Shown here piece by piece: positions 1 to 9,123 of a stretch of DNA of 60,588 nucleotides (positions within the stretch are counted from its first letter, which is position 1; the number at the start of each line of letters is the position of its first letter). Position numbers and translations under genes: made by a program. The DNA lies in NCBI RefSeq assembly GCF_006351005.1, contig NZ_VENP01000016.1, forward strand, positions 1 to 60,588, read 5' to 3'. Under the pieces are notes generated by a model. That model saw nothing but the letters and a program-made list of their open reading frames with translations. It ran no database searches and was not told the origin of the DNA. Source of the stretch: Miniimonas arenae (GTDB lineage Bacteria > Actinomycetota > Actinomycetes > Actinomycetales > Beutenbergiaceae).

Positions 1-86
1 TGACGCGGGCCGCGGGCTTGAGGCCGGAGGGCACGGGGGCGGGTGACGCGGGCCGCGGGCTTGAGGCCGGAGGGCACGGGGGCGGC
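1..86. repeat. 43-bp direct repeat, two tandem copies
   Basis: Positions 1-43 and 44-86 carry the same 43-bp unit (starting TGACGCGGGCCGCGGG), diverging only at the last bases. The unit also begins with TGAC, like other tandem repeats in this window. The left part may continue outside the window. It lies just upstream of the HAD gene and is not needed for its coding sequence. Confidence 0.85.
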
Positions 87-101
87 GAGCACGGAGCCGG
101 G

Positions 102-107
102 GAGAAT
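102..107 (+). promoter_or_regulatory. Leaderless-type -10 box (GAGAAT) for the HAD gene
   Basis: GAGAAT fits nAnnnT and ends six bases before the GTG at 114, the spacing repeated at many starts in this window. It supports GTG 114 over the in-frame ATG at 18 inside the repeat. Confidence 0.4.
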
Positions 108-113
108 GGCCGG

Positions 114-986
114 GTGACCCCCACCCCCGATCCCGCCGACATCCGACTCGTCGCCGTCGACCTCGACGGGACGCTGCTCGACCCGCACAAGCGCCTGGAC
201 CCCGACTTCCCCGCCGTCGAGCACGCCCTCGCGGAGCGGGGCATCACCCTCGTCCCCGCCAGCGGGCGTCAGCTCGAGAGCATCCGGCGCACGGTCTGGC
301 CGGACGGTGCGGGTGGGGTCGACGACAGCCCGACCGGCGAGCAGCGCACGATCATCGCCGAGAACGGCGCCCTCGTGGCGCGCGGCACCCAGCCGATCGC
401 CGTCGACCCCGTGCCGCGCCACGCCGTCGGGCACGTGCTGGCGGCGGCGCGCGACTACGCCCGCGCGGGCGGGCACCCCGGGATCGTGGTGTGCGGCCTG
501 CGCAGCGCCTACGTCGCGCTCGACGCGGTGCACGACGACGAGGCGATGGCCGAGCAGTTCCTCGCCGCGTCGCGGCCGTACTACCCGCTGCTCGAGGAGG
601 TCGCGGACCTCGCGGCCGTCGAGGACGACGTCCTCAAGGTCGCCGTGTGGGACCCGGCCGGCGCCGAGCGAGGCGTGGGGCGGAGCATCGGCGAGGTCCC
701 CGGCGCGCGCGTCGTCGCGTCAGCTGGCGTCTGGGTCGACGTCATGAGCCCGACGGCGGACAAGGGTCGCGCGCTCGCCACGCTCCAGGCGGAGCTCGGG
801 GTGTCGCCCGACCAGACCATGGCGTTCGGCGACTTCCCCAACGACCTCGGCATGCTGGCGCGCGCCACGTGGTCCTACGCGATGGCGGACGCGCACCCCG
901 ACGTGGCGGCCGCGGCGCGCTACCGTGCGCCGACGAACGCCGACCACGGCGTCACGCGCGTGCTGCGCGCGCTCCTGGGTCGCTGA
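114..986 (+). CDS. HAD-superfamily Cof-type phosphatase
   Basis: Predicted 290-aa cytosolic haloacid dehalogenase-type phosphatase. Motif I DLDGT is at residues 16-20, giving the nucleophilic and acid/base aspartates. A DKGRAL segment supplies the conserved lysine, and GDFPND at about 239-244 is motif IV. Length and the large cap between motif I and the lysine fit the Cof/YidA group, which hydrolyses sugar phosphates, FMN or pyridoxal phosphate; the substrate cannot be read from sequence. GTG 114 is preferred to ATG 18 because the extra 32 residues are Gly-rich, come from the 43-bp repeat and precede the conserved fold. The 3' end overlaps the convergent beta-glucosidase gene by 35 bp. Confidence 0.85.
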   Translation: MTPTPDPADIRLVAVDLDGTLLDPHKRLDPDFPAVEHALAERGITLVPASGRQLESIRRTVWPDGAGGVDDSPTGEQRTIIAENGALVARGTQPIAVDPVPRHAVGHVLAAARDYARAGGHPGIVVCGLRSAYVALDAVHDDEAMAEQFLAASRPYYPLLEEVADLAAVEDDVLKVAVWDPAGAERGVGRSIGEVPGARVVASAGVWVDVMSPTADKGRALATLQAELGVSPDQTMAFGDFPNDLGMLARATWSYAMADAHPDVAAAARYRAPTNADHGVTRVLRALLGR

Positions 987-2463
987 GCGAGCCGGCGCCT
1001 GCCCCCGCGGGACTGGTGGCGCGCAGCGGCGCGCCGACCTCGCGGACGGACGGCTCGACGTCGTCGACCGCGGGGAGCTCCCGGGTGCGGGTGAGGCGCG
1101 CGTACCAGTGCGCGGAGCCCTTCCACGTCCGCTCCAGCGTGTCGTAGTCGACCCGGATGATCCCGAACCGGCGCGCGTAGCCCCAGGCCCACTCGAAGTT
1201 GTCCAGGAGCGACCAGGCGAAGTACCCGCGCACGTCGGCGCCGCGCTCCCGCGCCGCCGCGACGGCGGCGATGTGGTCGTGCAGGTAGGACACCCGCCGC
1301 GGGTCGTGCACGCGACCGTCGGGCGAGACCTCGTCCTCGAACGCGGCCCCGTTCTCCGTCACGACGGTCGGCAGCGTCGGGTAGCGCCGGTGCAGGTCGA
1401 GCAGCAGCTCGGTGAGCGCCTCGGGCGCGATGTTCCAGCCCATCGCAGTGTAGGGGCCGGGCTCGCGGACGAACGCGACGCGGTCGGCGCCCACCCACGG
1501 GGAGGCGGCGGACTCGCGGTGGCCGGAGTTGTCCGACGTCGCGTCCCCCTCGGGAGCGCGGCGCACCATAGTCGTGGAGTAGTAGTTCACCCCCAGCGCG
1601 GTGAGCGGCTGGTGCACGACGGCGAGGTCGCCGTCGCGCACGAAGGACCAGTCGGTGATCGCGGCGGTGTCGGCGATCAGGTCCTCGGGGTACGCGCCCT
1701 CGAGCATCGGACCCGTGAACGCGCGGTTCGCGACGGCGTCGATCTGGCGCACGGCGTCGGCGTCCTCGGGGTCGGCCGGGTCGGCGGCGCGGAGCACGTG
1801 GAAGTTCAGGGTGACCGAGCAACGTGCGTCCGGCAGGACCTCGCGGATCGCCTGGACCGCGAGGCCGTGCGCGAGGTTGAGGTGGTGCACGGCGGCCAGC
1901 GCGGTGGCCGGCTCGGTGCGGCCGGGGGCGTGCACGCCCGAGGCGTAGCCGAGGTAGGCCGTGCACCACGGCTCGTTGAGCGTGGTCCAGGTGTGCACGC
2001 GATCGCCGAGCTCCTGGGCCATCGCACGCGCGTAGTCGGCGAAGGCGAACGCCGTGTCGCGGTTGGCCCAGCCACCCGCGTCCTCCAGCTCCTGCGGCAG
2101 GTCCCAGTGGTAGAGCGTGACGAGCGGTTGGACGCCGGCGGCCGTGAGCGCGTCGAGCAGGTCACGGTAGAACCGGACGCCGGCCGGGTTGAGCGGGCCG
2201 CGACCGGTGGGCTGCACGCGCGGCCACGCGATCGAGAGGCGGTACGCGTCCAGGCCGAGCGCGGCGATGTGGCCCACGTCCTCGCGCCAGCGGTGGTAGT
2301 GGTCGCACGCGACGTCGCCGGTGTCGCCGTACTCGGTGGCACCGGGGGTGTGGGAGTAGGTGTCCCAGATCGACGGGCCGCGGCCGTCCTCGGCCACCGC
2401 CCCCTCGATCTGGTAGCTCGCCGTCGCCGAGCCGAAGACGAAGTCGGGGCCGAACGTGGTCAT
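952..2463 (-). CDS. GH1 family beta-glucosidase
   Basis: 503-aa glycoside hydrolase family 1 enzyme, expected to hydrolyse cellobiose or aryl beta-glucosides by the retaining mechanism. The N-terminal [10 protein letters not shown] signature is at about residues 12-20. The acid/base glutamate is E164 in TLNEPW and the nucleophile is E370 in VVTENG. No signal peptide is visible, so a cytosolic enzyme acting on imported disaccharide is likely. ATG 2463 has a good ribosome binding site (GAAGGAG). A CebR-like operator lies 46 bp upstream, and a LacI-family regulator and an MFS sugar porter are encoded near 22-25 kb. The C-terminus runs into the HAD gene on the opposite strand. Confidence 0.95.
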   Translation of the reverse strand: MTTFGPDFVFGSATASYQIEGAVAEDGRGPSIWDTYSHTPGATEYGDTGDVACDHYHRWREDVGHIAALGLDAYRLSIAWPRVQPTGRGPLNPAGVRFYRDLLDALTAAGVQPLVTLYHWDLPQELEDAGGWANRDTAFAFADYARAMAQELGDRVHTWTTLNEPWCTAYLGYASGVHAPGRTEPATALAAVHHLNLAHGLAVQAIREVLPDARCSVTLNFHVLRAADPADPEDADAVRQIDAVANRAFTGPMLEGAYPEDLIADTAAITDWSFVRDGDLAVVHQPLTALGVNYYSTTMVRRAPEGDATSDNSGHRESAASPWVGADRVAFVREPGPYTAMGWNIAPEALTELLLDLHRRYPTLPTVVTENGAAFEDEVSPDGRVHDPRRVSYLHDHIAAVAAARERGADVRGYFAWSLLDNFEWAWGYARRFGIIRVDYDTLERTWKGSAHWYARLTRTRELPAVDDVEPSVREVGAPLRATSPAGAGAGSLSDPGARAARA

Positions 2464-2508
2464 CTGCGAACTCCTTCGTTCACGGGGTGGGGCCGGACGT
2501 CGACACCG

Positions 2509-2522
2509 TGGAAGCGCTGCCA
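2509..2522. promoter_or_regulatory. CebR/LacI-type operator upstream of the beta-glucosidase
   Basis: TGGAAGCGCTGCCA is a near-perfect 14-bp palindrome around AGCGCT. It differs by one symmetrical pair from the cellobiose-regulator consensus TGGGAGCGCTCCCA known in Streptomyces and Thermobifida. It sits 46 bp upstream of the gene start. The regulator is inferred, not shown. Confidence 0.7.
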
Positions 2523-2684
2523 CGATAGCGGGTGCGGCGCGTGCGCGGGAAGCGGGGCGGGTTGGGCCGCGGTCGGAGCGGGCGCGGACACGGTCGGGTG
2601 GGCGTGCGTCCAGCGGCACCGCCGCGACTCCTCGCGGATGTCGGCCCCACAGGGCACGATCGGGGTGGACGAGGGAGGCAGGCG

Positions 2685-3641
2685 ATGGTCGGCTCGACGG
2701 ACGCGCACGCGCCGCGGCACTCCGAGACCAGCGAGGCGACGCTGGACACCTACCGCGCGCTGCGCGTCGCGCTCGTCGGCGCGGGGCTGCTGCTCATCTT
2801 CTCCGTCGTGCTGCAGTCCGTGCGGGTCGGCGCCGTCCCGTCCTCGATCTCCGCGACCTTCTACTCGCCCGTGCGAGGCGTCCTCGTGTCGGTGCTGCTC
2901 GCCGTCGGGCTCGCGCTCGTGGCGATCAAGGGCCGGCCGGGGCTCGAGAACGGACTGCTCGACCTCGCGGGGCTGCTGGTGCCGCTCGTCGGGTTCGTGC
3001 CCACGCCGATCGTGCTCGCGACCCTGCCGGCGGTCGACGCGGCCGACTTCGTCTGCCCCGACCCCGGCGTGGCCTGCGTGCCGGCGGACGTCGTGCCGGG
3101 CGTGGAGAACAACGCGGCGGCGTACGGGCTGCTCGGCGTCGTAGCGCTCGGGTACGTGTGGCTGCGCCTGCTCGCGGCGGCGCGCGCCGGACAGGCGTGG
3201 CGCTCGCGCACGACGCGGGGCGTCGCGACCGCGACGCTGGCCTGGGCGGCGCTCGGCGCATGGTTCCTGTTCGGCCGGACGAGCTTCCTCATGCACGCGC
3301 ACTACGTGTGCGCCGTCGGGTTCTTCGCCCTGCTGACCGCCGTGGTGTGGCTCAACGGCCGCAACACCCAGCCGGGGGCCGACCTGCTGCGGATGTCCGA
3401 GCGGGGCTACCGCCGGTGGTACTACGGGATCGCGGTGACGATGGCGGCCGCGGTGATCGTCGCGATCGTGGTGTTCCTCGTGCGCGGCGACGGCGCGGTC
3501 CCCGAGACGTTCCCCGTGACGTTCTGGCTCGAGATCGTGCTGCTGCTCGCGTTTGTCGCGTTCTGGGTGCTGCAGACCGCGGAGCACTGGAACCACACCG
3601 CGCCGCCGGCGGACGGGGCGGACGCGATCCCCTGGTCGTGA
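2685..3641 (+). CDS. Multi-pass membrane protein of unknown function
   Basis: 318-aa integral membrane protein with about seven to eight hydrophobic segments. The first (about residues 27-50) follows a polar N-terminus; others run through the centre ([47 protein letters not shown]) and two lie near the C-terminus. An extracellular loop at about 118-135 contains two cysteines (CPDPGVAC), possibly a disulfide. I recognise no family with certainty; similar proteins are annotated as DUF998-like or hypothetical in actinobacteria. ATG 2685 is preceded by GGAGGCAGGCG. It is divergent from the beta-glucosidase and convergent with the ABC genes, with a bidirectional terminator after it. Confidence 0.75.
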   Translation: MVGSTDAHAPRHSETSEATLDTYRALRVALVGAGLLLIFSVVLQSVRVGAVPSSISATFYSPVRGVLVSVLLAVGLALVAIKGRPGLENGLLDLAGLLVPLVGFVPTPIVLATLPAVDAADFVCPDPGVACVPADVVPGVENNAAAYGLLGVVALGYVWLRLLAAARAGQAWRSRTTRGVATATLAWAALGAWFLFGRTSFLMHAHYVCAVGFFALLTAVVWLNGRNTQPGADLLRMSERGYRRWYYGIAVTMAAAVIVAIVVFLVRGDGAVPETFPVTFWLEIVLLLAFVAFWVLQTAEHWNHTAPPADGADAIPWS

Positions 3642-3651
3642 GTCCCGGCGT

Positions 3652-3696
3652 CCCTGAGCGCGCGGACCGGGGCGAGCCCCGCGAGCGCGCTCAGGG
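3652..3696. terminator. Bidirectional terminator hairpin
   Basis: Perfect 12-bp arms CCCTGAGCGCGC (3652-3663) and GCGCGCTCAGGG (3685-3696) enclose a loop with its own GGGGC/GCCCC stem. It lies between two convergent genes and covers the stop codon of the ABC permease. Confidence 0.75.
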
Positions 3697-4377
3697 CACG
3701 GCGCGCCGCAGCAACGGGAACGCGACGAGCGCGACCACCACCGTGATCCCGGCGAGCACCGCGGTCAGCCCGCCCACGCCGCTCGTGAGCAGCCAGCCCA
3801 TGACGTCCGACCACGCCCCGGCGCGCGTGACGAGCCACGCGGCCGCGATGAGGACGAGCACGAGCCCCACGGACACGACGACGAGCCAGAAGGCGCCGAA
3901 GCGCTTGTAGAGCGTCGCGCCCGTGAACCCCGCGACGAAGGACAGCATCGAGAGGACGAAGTAGAACGCCGCCGCGACCGGCGCGCCGGCGTCCCAGATC
4001 CACGGGAACGTGAAGAAGTACCCGTTCATCCCCCAGCCGTCCGTGGCCTGCTCGACGAACCCGCCGACGAGGAACACGACCGTGAGCACGGCCGCGGCCA
4101 GCGCCGCCGTCAGGAGCGTGCCCAGGTAGAACTCACGCCGCGTCACGCTCATCGCCTGGGAGAACGGGAACGTCAGCGTGAGGGCCTGCACCCCGATGAC
4201 GGCGAAGTACCAGAACGGCGCCTGCGCGCCGCCGCTGTACAGCGCTCCCCCGTCCGGGACCATCGCCCAGATCGCGAGCGTGACCGCGAGGGCGCCCACG
4301 AGGATGGCCAGGGGCACCCAGCCGAACGTCTGCTTGTTGACGAGCTGCATGCGCACGACGTTCACGGTCCGACTCAT
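3691..4377 (-). CDS. ABC exporter permease subunit
   Basis: 228-aa membrane protein with six predicted helices, starting at about residue 18 (PLAILVGALAVTLAIWAM) and ending close to the C-terminus. Size and arrangement fit the short permeases paired with YtrB/BcrA-type ATPases. The start codon overlaps the stop of the ATPase gene upstream (ATGA), so the two are translationally coupled. With the GntR gene this forms a three-gene operon of the ytr type, usually induced by cell-wall-active antibiotics in Firmicutes and actinobacteria. The substrate is unknown. Confidence 0.8.
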   Translation of the reverse strand: MSRTVNVVRMQLVNKQTFGWVPLAILVGALAVTLAIWAMVPDGGALYSGGAQAPFWYFAVIGVQALTLTFPFSQAMSVTRREFYLGTLLTAALAAAVLTVVFLVGGFVEQATDGWGMNGYFFTFPWIWDAGAPVAAAFYFVLSMLSFVAGFTGATLYKRFGAFWLVVVSVGLVLVLIAAAWLVTRAGAWSDVMGWLLTSGVGGLTAVLAGITVVVALVAFPLLRRAVP

Positions 4378-5381
4378 CGGAGTACTCCCTTCTCGGCGGT
4401 GCGGGTGGTGTCGGGTGTGGCGCCGCCGTCGGCGGCGCCCACCGCGGCGGCGTCGCGTGCGCTCTCCATCCCCCAGGCGCCGGCCTCGGTGTCCCCGGCG
4501 GCTCGCCGTCGGGCCGCCGCCTGGGTCGTGCGCACCACGAGCTGCTGCAACGACACCGGGGCGACGTCGAGCCTCGCCTCGGCGAGCGCGCGGCGGTCGG
4601 CGTCGGTGAGCGTCCCCAGCACGGTGACCGAGGCGACCCGGCCGAGCGACTCGCGGTGCAGGACCTCGCGCCCGACGACGAAGCGCTCGACAGCGTCGGC
4701 GTCGCCGACCACCGTGCTCGCGAGGTCGCGCACGGCGTCGGTCTCGGCGTCCATCACGATCCGGCCGGCGTCGATCACGACGACGCGCTCGAGGAGGTTG
4801 GCGACCTCGTCGATGAGGTGGCTCGACAGCAGCACCGTGCGCGGGTGCTCGGCGTAGTCCTCGAGGAGGCGGTCGTAGAAGATCTGGCGCGCGACGGCGT
4901 CGAGGCCCAGGTAGGGCTCGTCGAAGAACGTGATCTCCGCGCGGGAGGCGAGGCCGATCACGACGCCGACGGCGGACAGCTGACCGCGCGAGAGCTTCTT
5001 GATCGTGCGGTTCATCGGGAGCTGGAACTGCGCGACGAGGGAGTCGCACACGTCCTGGTCCCAGTTCGGGAAGAAGAGGCGGGCCATCCGGAACGCGTGC
5101 CAGGGCTTGGCGTCGTCGGGGTACTTCTGGCCCTCGCGGACGAAGCACATGCGCTGCAGCACGGCGGCGTTCTCGTACGGCCGCTGCCCGAAGATGCGCA
5201 CGCTGCCCGAGGTCGCGAAGCCCTGGGCCGTGAGGATGGACATCAGGGTGGTCTTGCCCGCGCCGTTGCGGCCGAGAAGGCCGTAGATCGCATCCTTCTC
5301 GAGGGCGAGGGAGACGTCGTCGACGGCGAGGGTGTCGCCGTACCGCTTGGTGAGGTGCTCGACCTCGATCACGCTGGTCAT
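4374..5381 (-). CDS. ABC transporter ATP-binding protein
   Basis: 335-aa ATPase. Walker A GRNGAGKTT is at about residues 38-46; the signature region is LSRGQLS, a variant of LSGGQ; Walker B is ITFFDEP; the H-loop is in LLSSHLIDE. A C-terminal extension of about 100 residues beyond the ATPase core is typical of exporter ATPases of the YtrB/CcmA kind. Both neighbouring junctions are 4-bp ATGA overlaps, so regulator, ATPase and permease form one operon. Likely function is export, or relief from a membrane-active compound, energised by ATP. Confidence 0.9.
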   Translation of the reverse strand: MTSVIEVEHLTKRYGDTLAVDDVSLALEKDAIYGLLGRNGAGKTTLMSILTAQGFATSGSVRIFGQRPYENAAVLQRMCFVREGQKYPDDAKPWHAFRMARLFFPNWDQDVCDSLVAQFQLPMNRTIKKLSRGQLSAVGVVIGLASRAEITFFDEPYLGLDAVARQIFYDRLLEDYAEHPRTVLLSSHLIDEVANLLERVVVIDAGRIVMDAETDAVRDLASTVVGDADAVERFVVGREVLHRESLGRVASVTVLGTLTDADRRALAEARLDVAPVSLQQLVVRTTQAAARRRAAGDTEAGAWGMESARDAAAVGAADGGATPDTTRTAEKGVLR

Positions 5382-5914
5382 CGCGCTCCTCCGAAGGAGT
5401 CGGGGGTGGTCTGGGAGGGGGTGGGGGTGGGGAACGGGGTGGCGGGCGAGGTGGGCGCGGCCGTGGCCGCGGGGATGAGGGGTGCGGCGTTGGCCGTCGT
5501 CACGCCGACCGCCGACGTCGGGACACCGGATGGCGGGGCGGCCGCCGCGCCACTCACCGATGCGGCCCGGTCCCGGACCAGCACGGCGAGCTCGTCTGGG
5601 CCGAGCCCGAGCGACCGCGCCTCGGCGAGCAGGGGATCGACGAACCGGTCGGCGAACGCCGCGCGACGCTCGGCCAGCACGGCGGCGCGTGCTCCGGTCG
5701 CGACGAACATGCCGATGCCGCGCTGCTTGTAGATCACGCCCTTGTCCACGAGCAGACCCACTCCCTTCGCGGCCGTTGCGGGGTTGATCCGGTAGAACGC
5801 GGCGAGCTCGTTGGTCGAGGGTGCGCGCGTCTCCTCCGGCAGGCTGCCGTCCAGGATCGAGTCCTCGATCCCTTCGGCGATCTGCAGGAACAGCGCCCGA
5901 CCCTCCTCGATCAC
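5378..5914 (-). CDS. GntR-family (YtrA subfamily) transcriptional regulator
   Basis: 178-aa regulator. The winged-helix domain occupies about residues 1-75 and includes the recognition segment PSTNELAAFYRINPATAAKG and wing KQRGIGMFV. A short helical region follows, as in YtrA proteins that lack a large ligand domain. The last 55 residues are an unusual Pro/Ala/Thr-rich tail (TPFPTPTPSQT), probably disordered. The GTG start has a strong ribosome binding site (GGAGGACTC). First gene of the operon; an inverted repeat 25 bp upstream is the likely autoregulatory operator. Confidence 0.88.
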   Translation of the reverse strand: MIEEGRALFLQIAEGIEDSILDGSLPEETRAPSTNELAAFYRINPATAAKGVGLLVDKGVIYKQRGIGMFVATGARAAVLAERRAAFADRFVDPLLAEARSLGLGPDELAVLVRDRAASVSGAAAAPPSGVPTSAVGVTTANAAPLIPAATAAPTSPATPFPTPTPSQTTPDSFGGAR

Positions 5915-5938
5915 GAGTCCTCCGCGGTTCGCCGGTTA

Positions 5939-5956
5939 GTTACCTGAGTAGGTAAC
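5939..5956. promoter_or_regulatory. GntR (YtrA-type) operator, inverted repeat
   Basis: GTTACC-N6-GGTAAC (5939-5944 and 5951-5956) is a perfect 6-bp inverted repeat just upstream of the GntR gene. On the minus strand a TTGATC -35-like box lies upstream, so a bound regulator would cover the start-proximal promoter. Autoregulation is inferred. Confidence 0.65.
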
Positions 5957-6004
5957 CATAGAAGCCTCGCCTCGATCAAGGGGTTCCGCATGACGTCGCC
6001 ATCC

Positions 6005-6375
6005 CGATCGTCAGCGCTGTGGCCGCGACGAGGCCTGGGCTGTCGGGGGTGCGGAGCGCGGGAGCCGCACGAATCCGCGGGTCACGACGCGGGTCGCGGT
6101 GCGACGGGCGACCACAAGCCGGAAGGCGCGGACGCTGCACAGCCACAGCGCTGTGGCTGTGCAGCGTCGGAACCACCGTGTCCGTGCAAGGCGCCAGAGG
6201 CTGTGAATCCGCGGGATCACGCCGTTTCCGAGACGCCATCCGGGTCGCCGGCCGCGCCAGTGGGGCAACAGCGCTGTGGCTGTCCAGTGGCGGCACCGCG
6301 TTGGCCGCGCAAGGCCCAAGGCGCCAGGGGCTGGGACTCCCGGGGGTCACACCGTTCCCGAGACGTCATCCGGGG
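6005..6375. repeat. Degenerate ~130-bp tandem units, each with an AGCGCTGTGGC centre
   Basis: The 680-bp gap between the GntR gene and the carotenoid operon holds no convincing gene. It contains three diverged units. Their AGCGCT centres are at 6015/6016, 6149/6150 and 6272/6273. The last two units also share CCGAGACGYCATCC (6228-6241 and 6358-6371, 130 bp apart) and a GGCGCCAG-GGCTG segment. The middle unit contains a 38-bp perfect palindrome. The rest of the gap (6410-6594) shows nothing I can name. Confidence 0.7.
6131..6168. repeat. 38-bp perfect palindrome
   Basis: Reading out from the centre at 6149/6150, 19 bases on each side are exact complements (left arm starts GACGCTGCACAGCC, right arm ends CAGCGTC). 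There is no loop, so it can form a cruciform or act as a dyad for a dimeric protein. A partial copy of the right half recurs around 6270-6285. Confidence 0.95.
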
Positions 6376-6594
6376 CGCTGACCGCGCCCGTCGAGCCAGA
6401 GCAGTGTGAGGTCCATCGCGGGCGGCTGCGGGCGCTCGGGCAGGGGCAAGGGCGCCTCCACGTCCTGGACGGCCGGCTGACCCGAGGCGCACCCCAGATC
6501 GCAGGTCACCACCTCGGCGACCCGGCCGGACGTCTCGCAGGCTACGCGGACCCGACCCGCTGGGCCACCGGTCTGTCCGGACCGCGACCCAGCC

Positions 6595-8130
6595 CTAAGC
6601 CGCGCTCCCGACCATCTCGGCCACGATCCGCGCCGACAGCATCACGAGCGGCAGCCCGCCGCCCGGGTGTGCGGACCCGCCCACGAGGTGCAGCCCCTCC
6701 ACCGGGCCGCGGTTGGCCGGCCGCAGGAACGCGGCGAGCGGCCCGTTCGAGGACGTCCCGTAGATCGAGCCGCCGGGCGTGAGGGTCGCGCGCTCGAGGT
6801 CGGCGGGCGTGCGGACGAGCCGCTGCACCAGGTACGGCCGCACGTCGAGCCCGCGCGAGGCGAGGACTGCCAGCACGTGGTCGGCGTAGGCGTCGGCGAG
6901 GCCGGGCGCGCGCCAGTCGCACCCGCGGGCCGGATCGTGTCGCGGCGCGTTCACGAGCACGAACCAGGCACCCGCACCGGCCACGCCGTCGGGAAGCACC
7001 GCGGGATCGTCGGGGGCCGTCACGTAGACGGTCGGGCGCCGCACCGGCCGCGGCCGCGCGCCCACCGCCCGCGCCCCGAGCGACGGGAAGATCGCGTCGA
7101 ACTCGCCGTCGTAGTCCTCCGCGAACAGCACGCGGTGGTGCACCCCCCGCAGCTCCTCCGGCAGCCCCTCGAACGCGAGCAGCAGCACGAACCCGCCGAG
7201 CGACGGCGTCGCGAGCCCCACGCGGACGCGCGCCGCGGCCGTGGCGAGCCGCGTGCGCAGGGGGGCCTCGCCGTCGAGCATCCCGTAGACCGAGGCGGCG
7301 TCCGCGTTGGCGACGACGACGTCGGCGGGCATCCGCTCGCCGTCGGACGTCACCACGCCGCTCACCCGCCCGTCCGCCTGCTCGATCCGCGCGACCCGCA
7401 CCCCCGTGTGCACCCGCGCACCGAGCGACTCGGCACGCTCGCGCACCGCGCGCGCGATCTCGCCGAGTCCGCCCGGCACGTACCAGGAGCCGTACTCCTG
7501 CTCGGCGAACGGCACCGTGACCAGCGGCGACGGCGCCCGCCGCGGATCGCTGCCCGTGTAGGTCGCGTAGCGGTCGAGCAGCATCACCAGGCGCGGGTCG
7601 CGCAGGCTCTGCGCGCCGTACGCGCGCAGCGACAGCCACGGCGCCACCTCCGCGAGCCCGACGCCGGAGCTCACCATCGCCGGCAGCGTCGCGGCCGTGA
7701 TCGGCGAGGAGAGGAACGGCTCGCGCACCACGTGCCACATCCGCTCGGCGCGGGCGAGCAGGTCCGCCCACTGCGCGCCGCGACCCGGCCCGAGCGCGGC
7801 GTCCAGCGCGGCGGGGATCTCCTCGCGCCGGCCGGGCAGGTCGAGCACGGTGCCGTCGCCGAACGTGTAGCGGCAGGCGGTCTCGAGCCGCTCCAGGCGC
7901 AGCCCGGCCGGCGGCCCGCCGGTCGCCTCGAACAGCTCGCTGAGCACGTCGGGCATCGTGAGCAGCGACGGTCCCGTGTCGAAGGAGTAGCCCCGCCAGC
8001 GCTCGACGGCGAGCTTGCCACCCACGTCGGGCGCCTGCTCCAGCACGGTCACCTCGTGGCCGCCCGCGGCGAGACGCGCAGCGGCGGCGAGGCCTCCGAG
8101 GCCGGCCCCGACCACGACGACGCGGCTCAT
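6595..8130 (-). CDS. Phytoene desaturase-family carotenoid dehydrogenase/oxidase (second CrtI-type enzyme)
   Basis: 511-aa FAD-dependent amine-oxidase-fold protein. The dinucleotide-binding motif GAGLGGLAAAARLAAGGHEVTVLEQ starts at residue 8, and the CrtI C-terminal signature (VGGSAHPGGGLPLVMLSARIV, read in two parts) lies near the end. Last gene of the carotenoid operon; its ATG overlaps the stop of the cruF gene. Two CrtI paralogs beside CruF suggest this one is a later-step enzyme, such as a 3,4-desaturase (CrtD) or a carotene oxidase, acting on lycopene or its hydrate. Which paralog makes lycopene is inferred from gene order only. Confidence 0.85.
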   Translation of the reverse strand: MSRVVVVGAGLGGLAAAARLAAGGHEVTVLEQAPDVGGKLAVERWRGYSFDTGPSLLTMPDVLSELFEATGGPPAGLRLERLETACRYTFGDGTVLDLPGRREEIPAALDAALGPGRGAQWADLLARAERMWHVVREPFLSSPITAATLPAMVSSGVGLAEVAPWLSLRAYGAQSLRDPRLVMLLDRYATYTGSDPRRAPSPLVTVPFAEQEYGSWYVPGGLGEIARAVRERAESLGARVHTGVRVARIEQADGRVSGVVTSDGERMPADVVVANADAASVYGMLDGEAPLRTRLATAAARVRVGLATPSLGGFVLLLAFEGLPEELRGVHHRVLFAEDYDGEFDAIFPSLGARAVGARPRPVRRPTVYVTAPDDPAVLPDGVAGAGAWFVLVNAPRHDPARGCDWRAPGLADAYADHVLAVLASRGLDVRPYLVQRLVRTPADLERATLTPGGSIYGTSSNGPLAAFLRPANRGPVEGLHLVGGSAHPGGGLPLVMLSARIVAEMVGSAA

Positions 8131-9116
8131 CGGGGATCTCCGCCGCCCGGAGTGCCCCGGGTGTCTGGAGTGCCCGGGGTGTCTGGAGTGCGCTGGTTGC
8201 GCGGGGTGTCCGGGGCACGCGGCCCGAACCGCAGCCGCCCGCGCCACAACGTGACGAGCAGCGGCACGGCGATCACCCCCATCGCGAGGCCGCCCGCGAG
8301 CGCCACCGAGGGTCGCGGCCAGAACGTGAGGTTGCCCGCGACGCACGTGAGCCACGTCCACACGTAGACCGCGTAGGGGATGGCGTCCGGCCACTGCGTA
8401 GCGCGGGTGCCGACGTCGCCCGCCCCCGGGGTCGCCGCGCGCCGCGCCCAGGTGTAGGACGCCGAGATGAGCACCGCCATCGCGAACGACACCCCGAGCC
8501 AGCCCGCGTAGTTGGTGAGCGGGATGCCGGGTGTGCCGGGCAGCGACGGTTCCGGGTTGGCCCAGCCCCAGTTGCCGGCGTCGACCATCTGCGGGTCGAG
8601 GAACACGTCCCACGCCGTGAGCGCCCACGCCGCCACCAGGTGCCGCGCGACCCAGCGCCACCACGCTTCGCGTCCCGTGCCCGGCACTCGTCGGACCGGC
8701 ACGAGCCGGCGCGCCACCACCCAGGCGGGGTACGCGAGCGTCGTCCAGGCGAGCAGCACCAGCGCCGAGACCCCGAGCACCGAGGGCCCGAGCCCGCCCG
8801 TGTAGGCATACTCGCCGAACGGGAAGCCGGTCGCGACCCCGACCGCCTCCGCGACCAGGCCGAGCGCCGCCACGCCGCCGCCGACGCCGAGCGCGAACCG
8901 CCAGCCGCCCACCGAAGCGGCGTGCAGCACCGCGGTGAGCGCCATGAGGCACACGCTCGCCACGGTCTGGCGCAGCGTGCCGCCCCACGTGATCGCGAAG
9001 CTCGCCTGCACCGCGAGCGCGGCCAGCAGCGCGATCCACGCCACCTGGCCCGCGACCACGCGCCCCATCGGCACGCGGTGCGCGGCGGGCGGCCGGACCG
9101 CGGTCGACCTCAGCAT
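8127..9116 (-). CDS. cruF: CruF-type carotenoid 1,2-hydratase (DUF422 membrane protein)
   Basis: 329-aa membrane protein with about seven helices. It shows features of the carotenoid biosynthesis protein family PF04240: FPFGEYAYTGGLGPS, a WDVFLDPQM motif and NYAGWLGV. Known CruF proteins add water across the terminal psi-end double bond of acyclic carotenoids. The start ATG 9116 lies 7 bp after the upstream crtI stop; ATG 9068 is possible. The last 30 residues are a TPDTPGTPDT-type tail encoded by an 18-bp tandem repeat (GGAGTG at 8149, 8167 and 8185) placed just before the next start codon. No cyclase gene is present, which fits an acyclic hydroxylated product. Confidence 0.85.
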   Translation of the reverse strand: MLRSTAVRPPAAHRVPMGRVVAGQVAWIALLAALAVQASFAITWGGTLRQTVASVCLMALTAVLHAASVGGWRFALGVGGGVAALGLVAEAVGVATGFPFGEYAYTGGLGPSVLGVSALVLLAWTTLAYPAWVVARRLVPVRRVPGTGREAWWRWVARHLVAAWALTAWDVFLDPQMVDAGNWGWANPEPSLPGTPGIPLTNYAGWLGVSFAMAVLISASYTWARRAATPGAGDVGTRATQWPDAIPYAVYVWTWLTCVAGNLTFWPRPSVALAGGLAMGVIAVPLLVTLWRGRLRFGPRAPDTPRNQRTPDTPGTPDTRGTPGGGDPR

Positions 9117-9123
9117 GCGCGGC

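Noticed and set aside
18-113. Upstream ATG start for the HAD phosphatase
   Set aside because: Extra residues come from the 43-bp repeat and are Gly-rich; GTG 114 has a -10 box at the usual distance and starts just before the fold.
5976-6500. Several 90-140-codon frames between the GntR gene and the carotenoid operon
   Set aside because: They translate the palindromic repeat units, lack ribosome binding sites and known domains, and have no codon bias.
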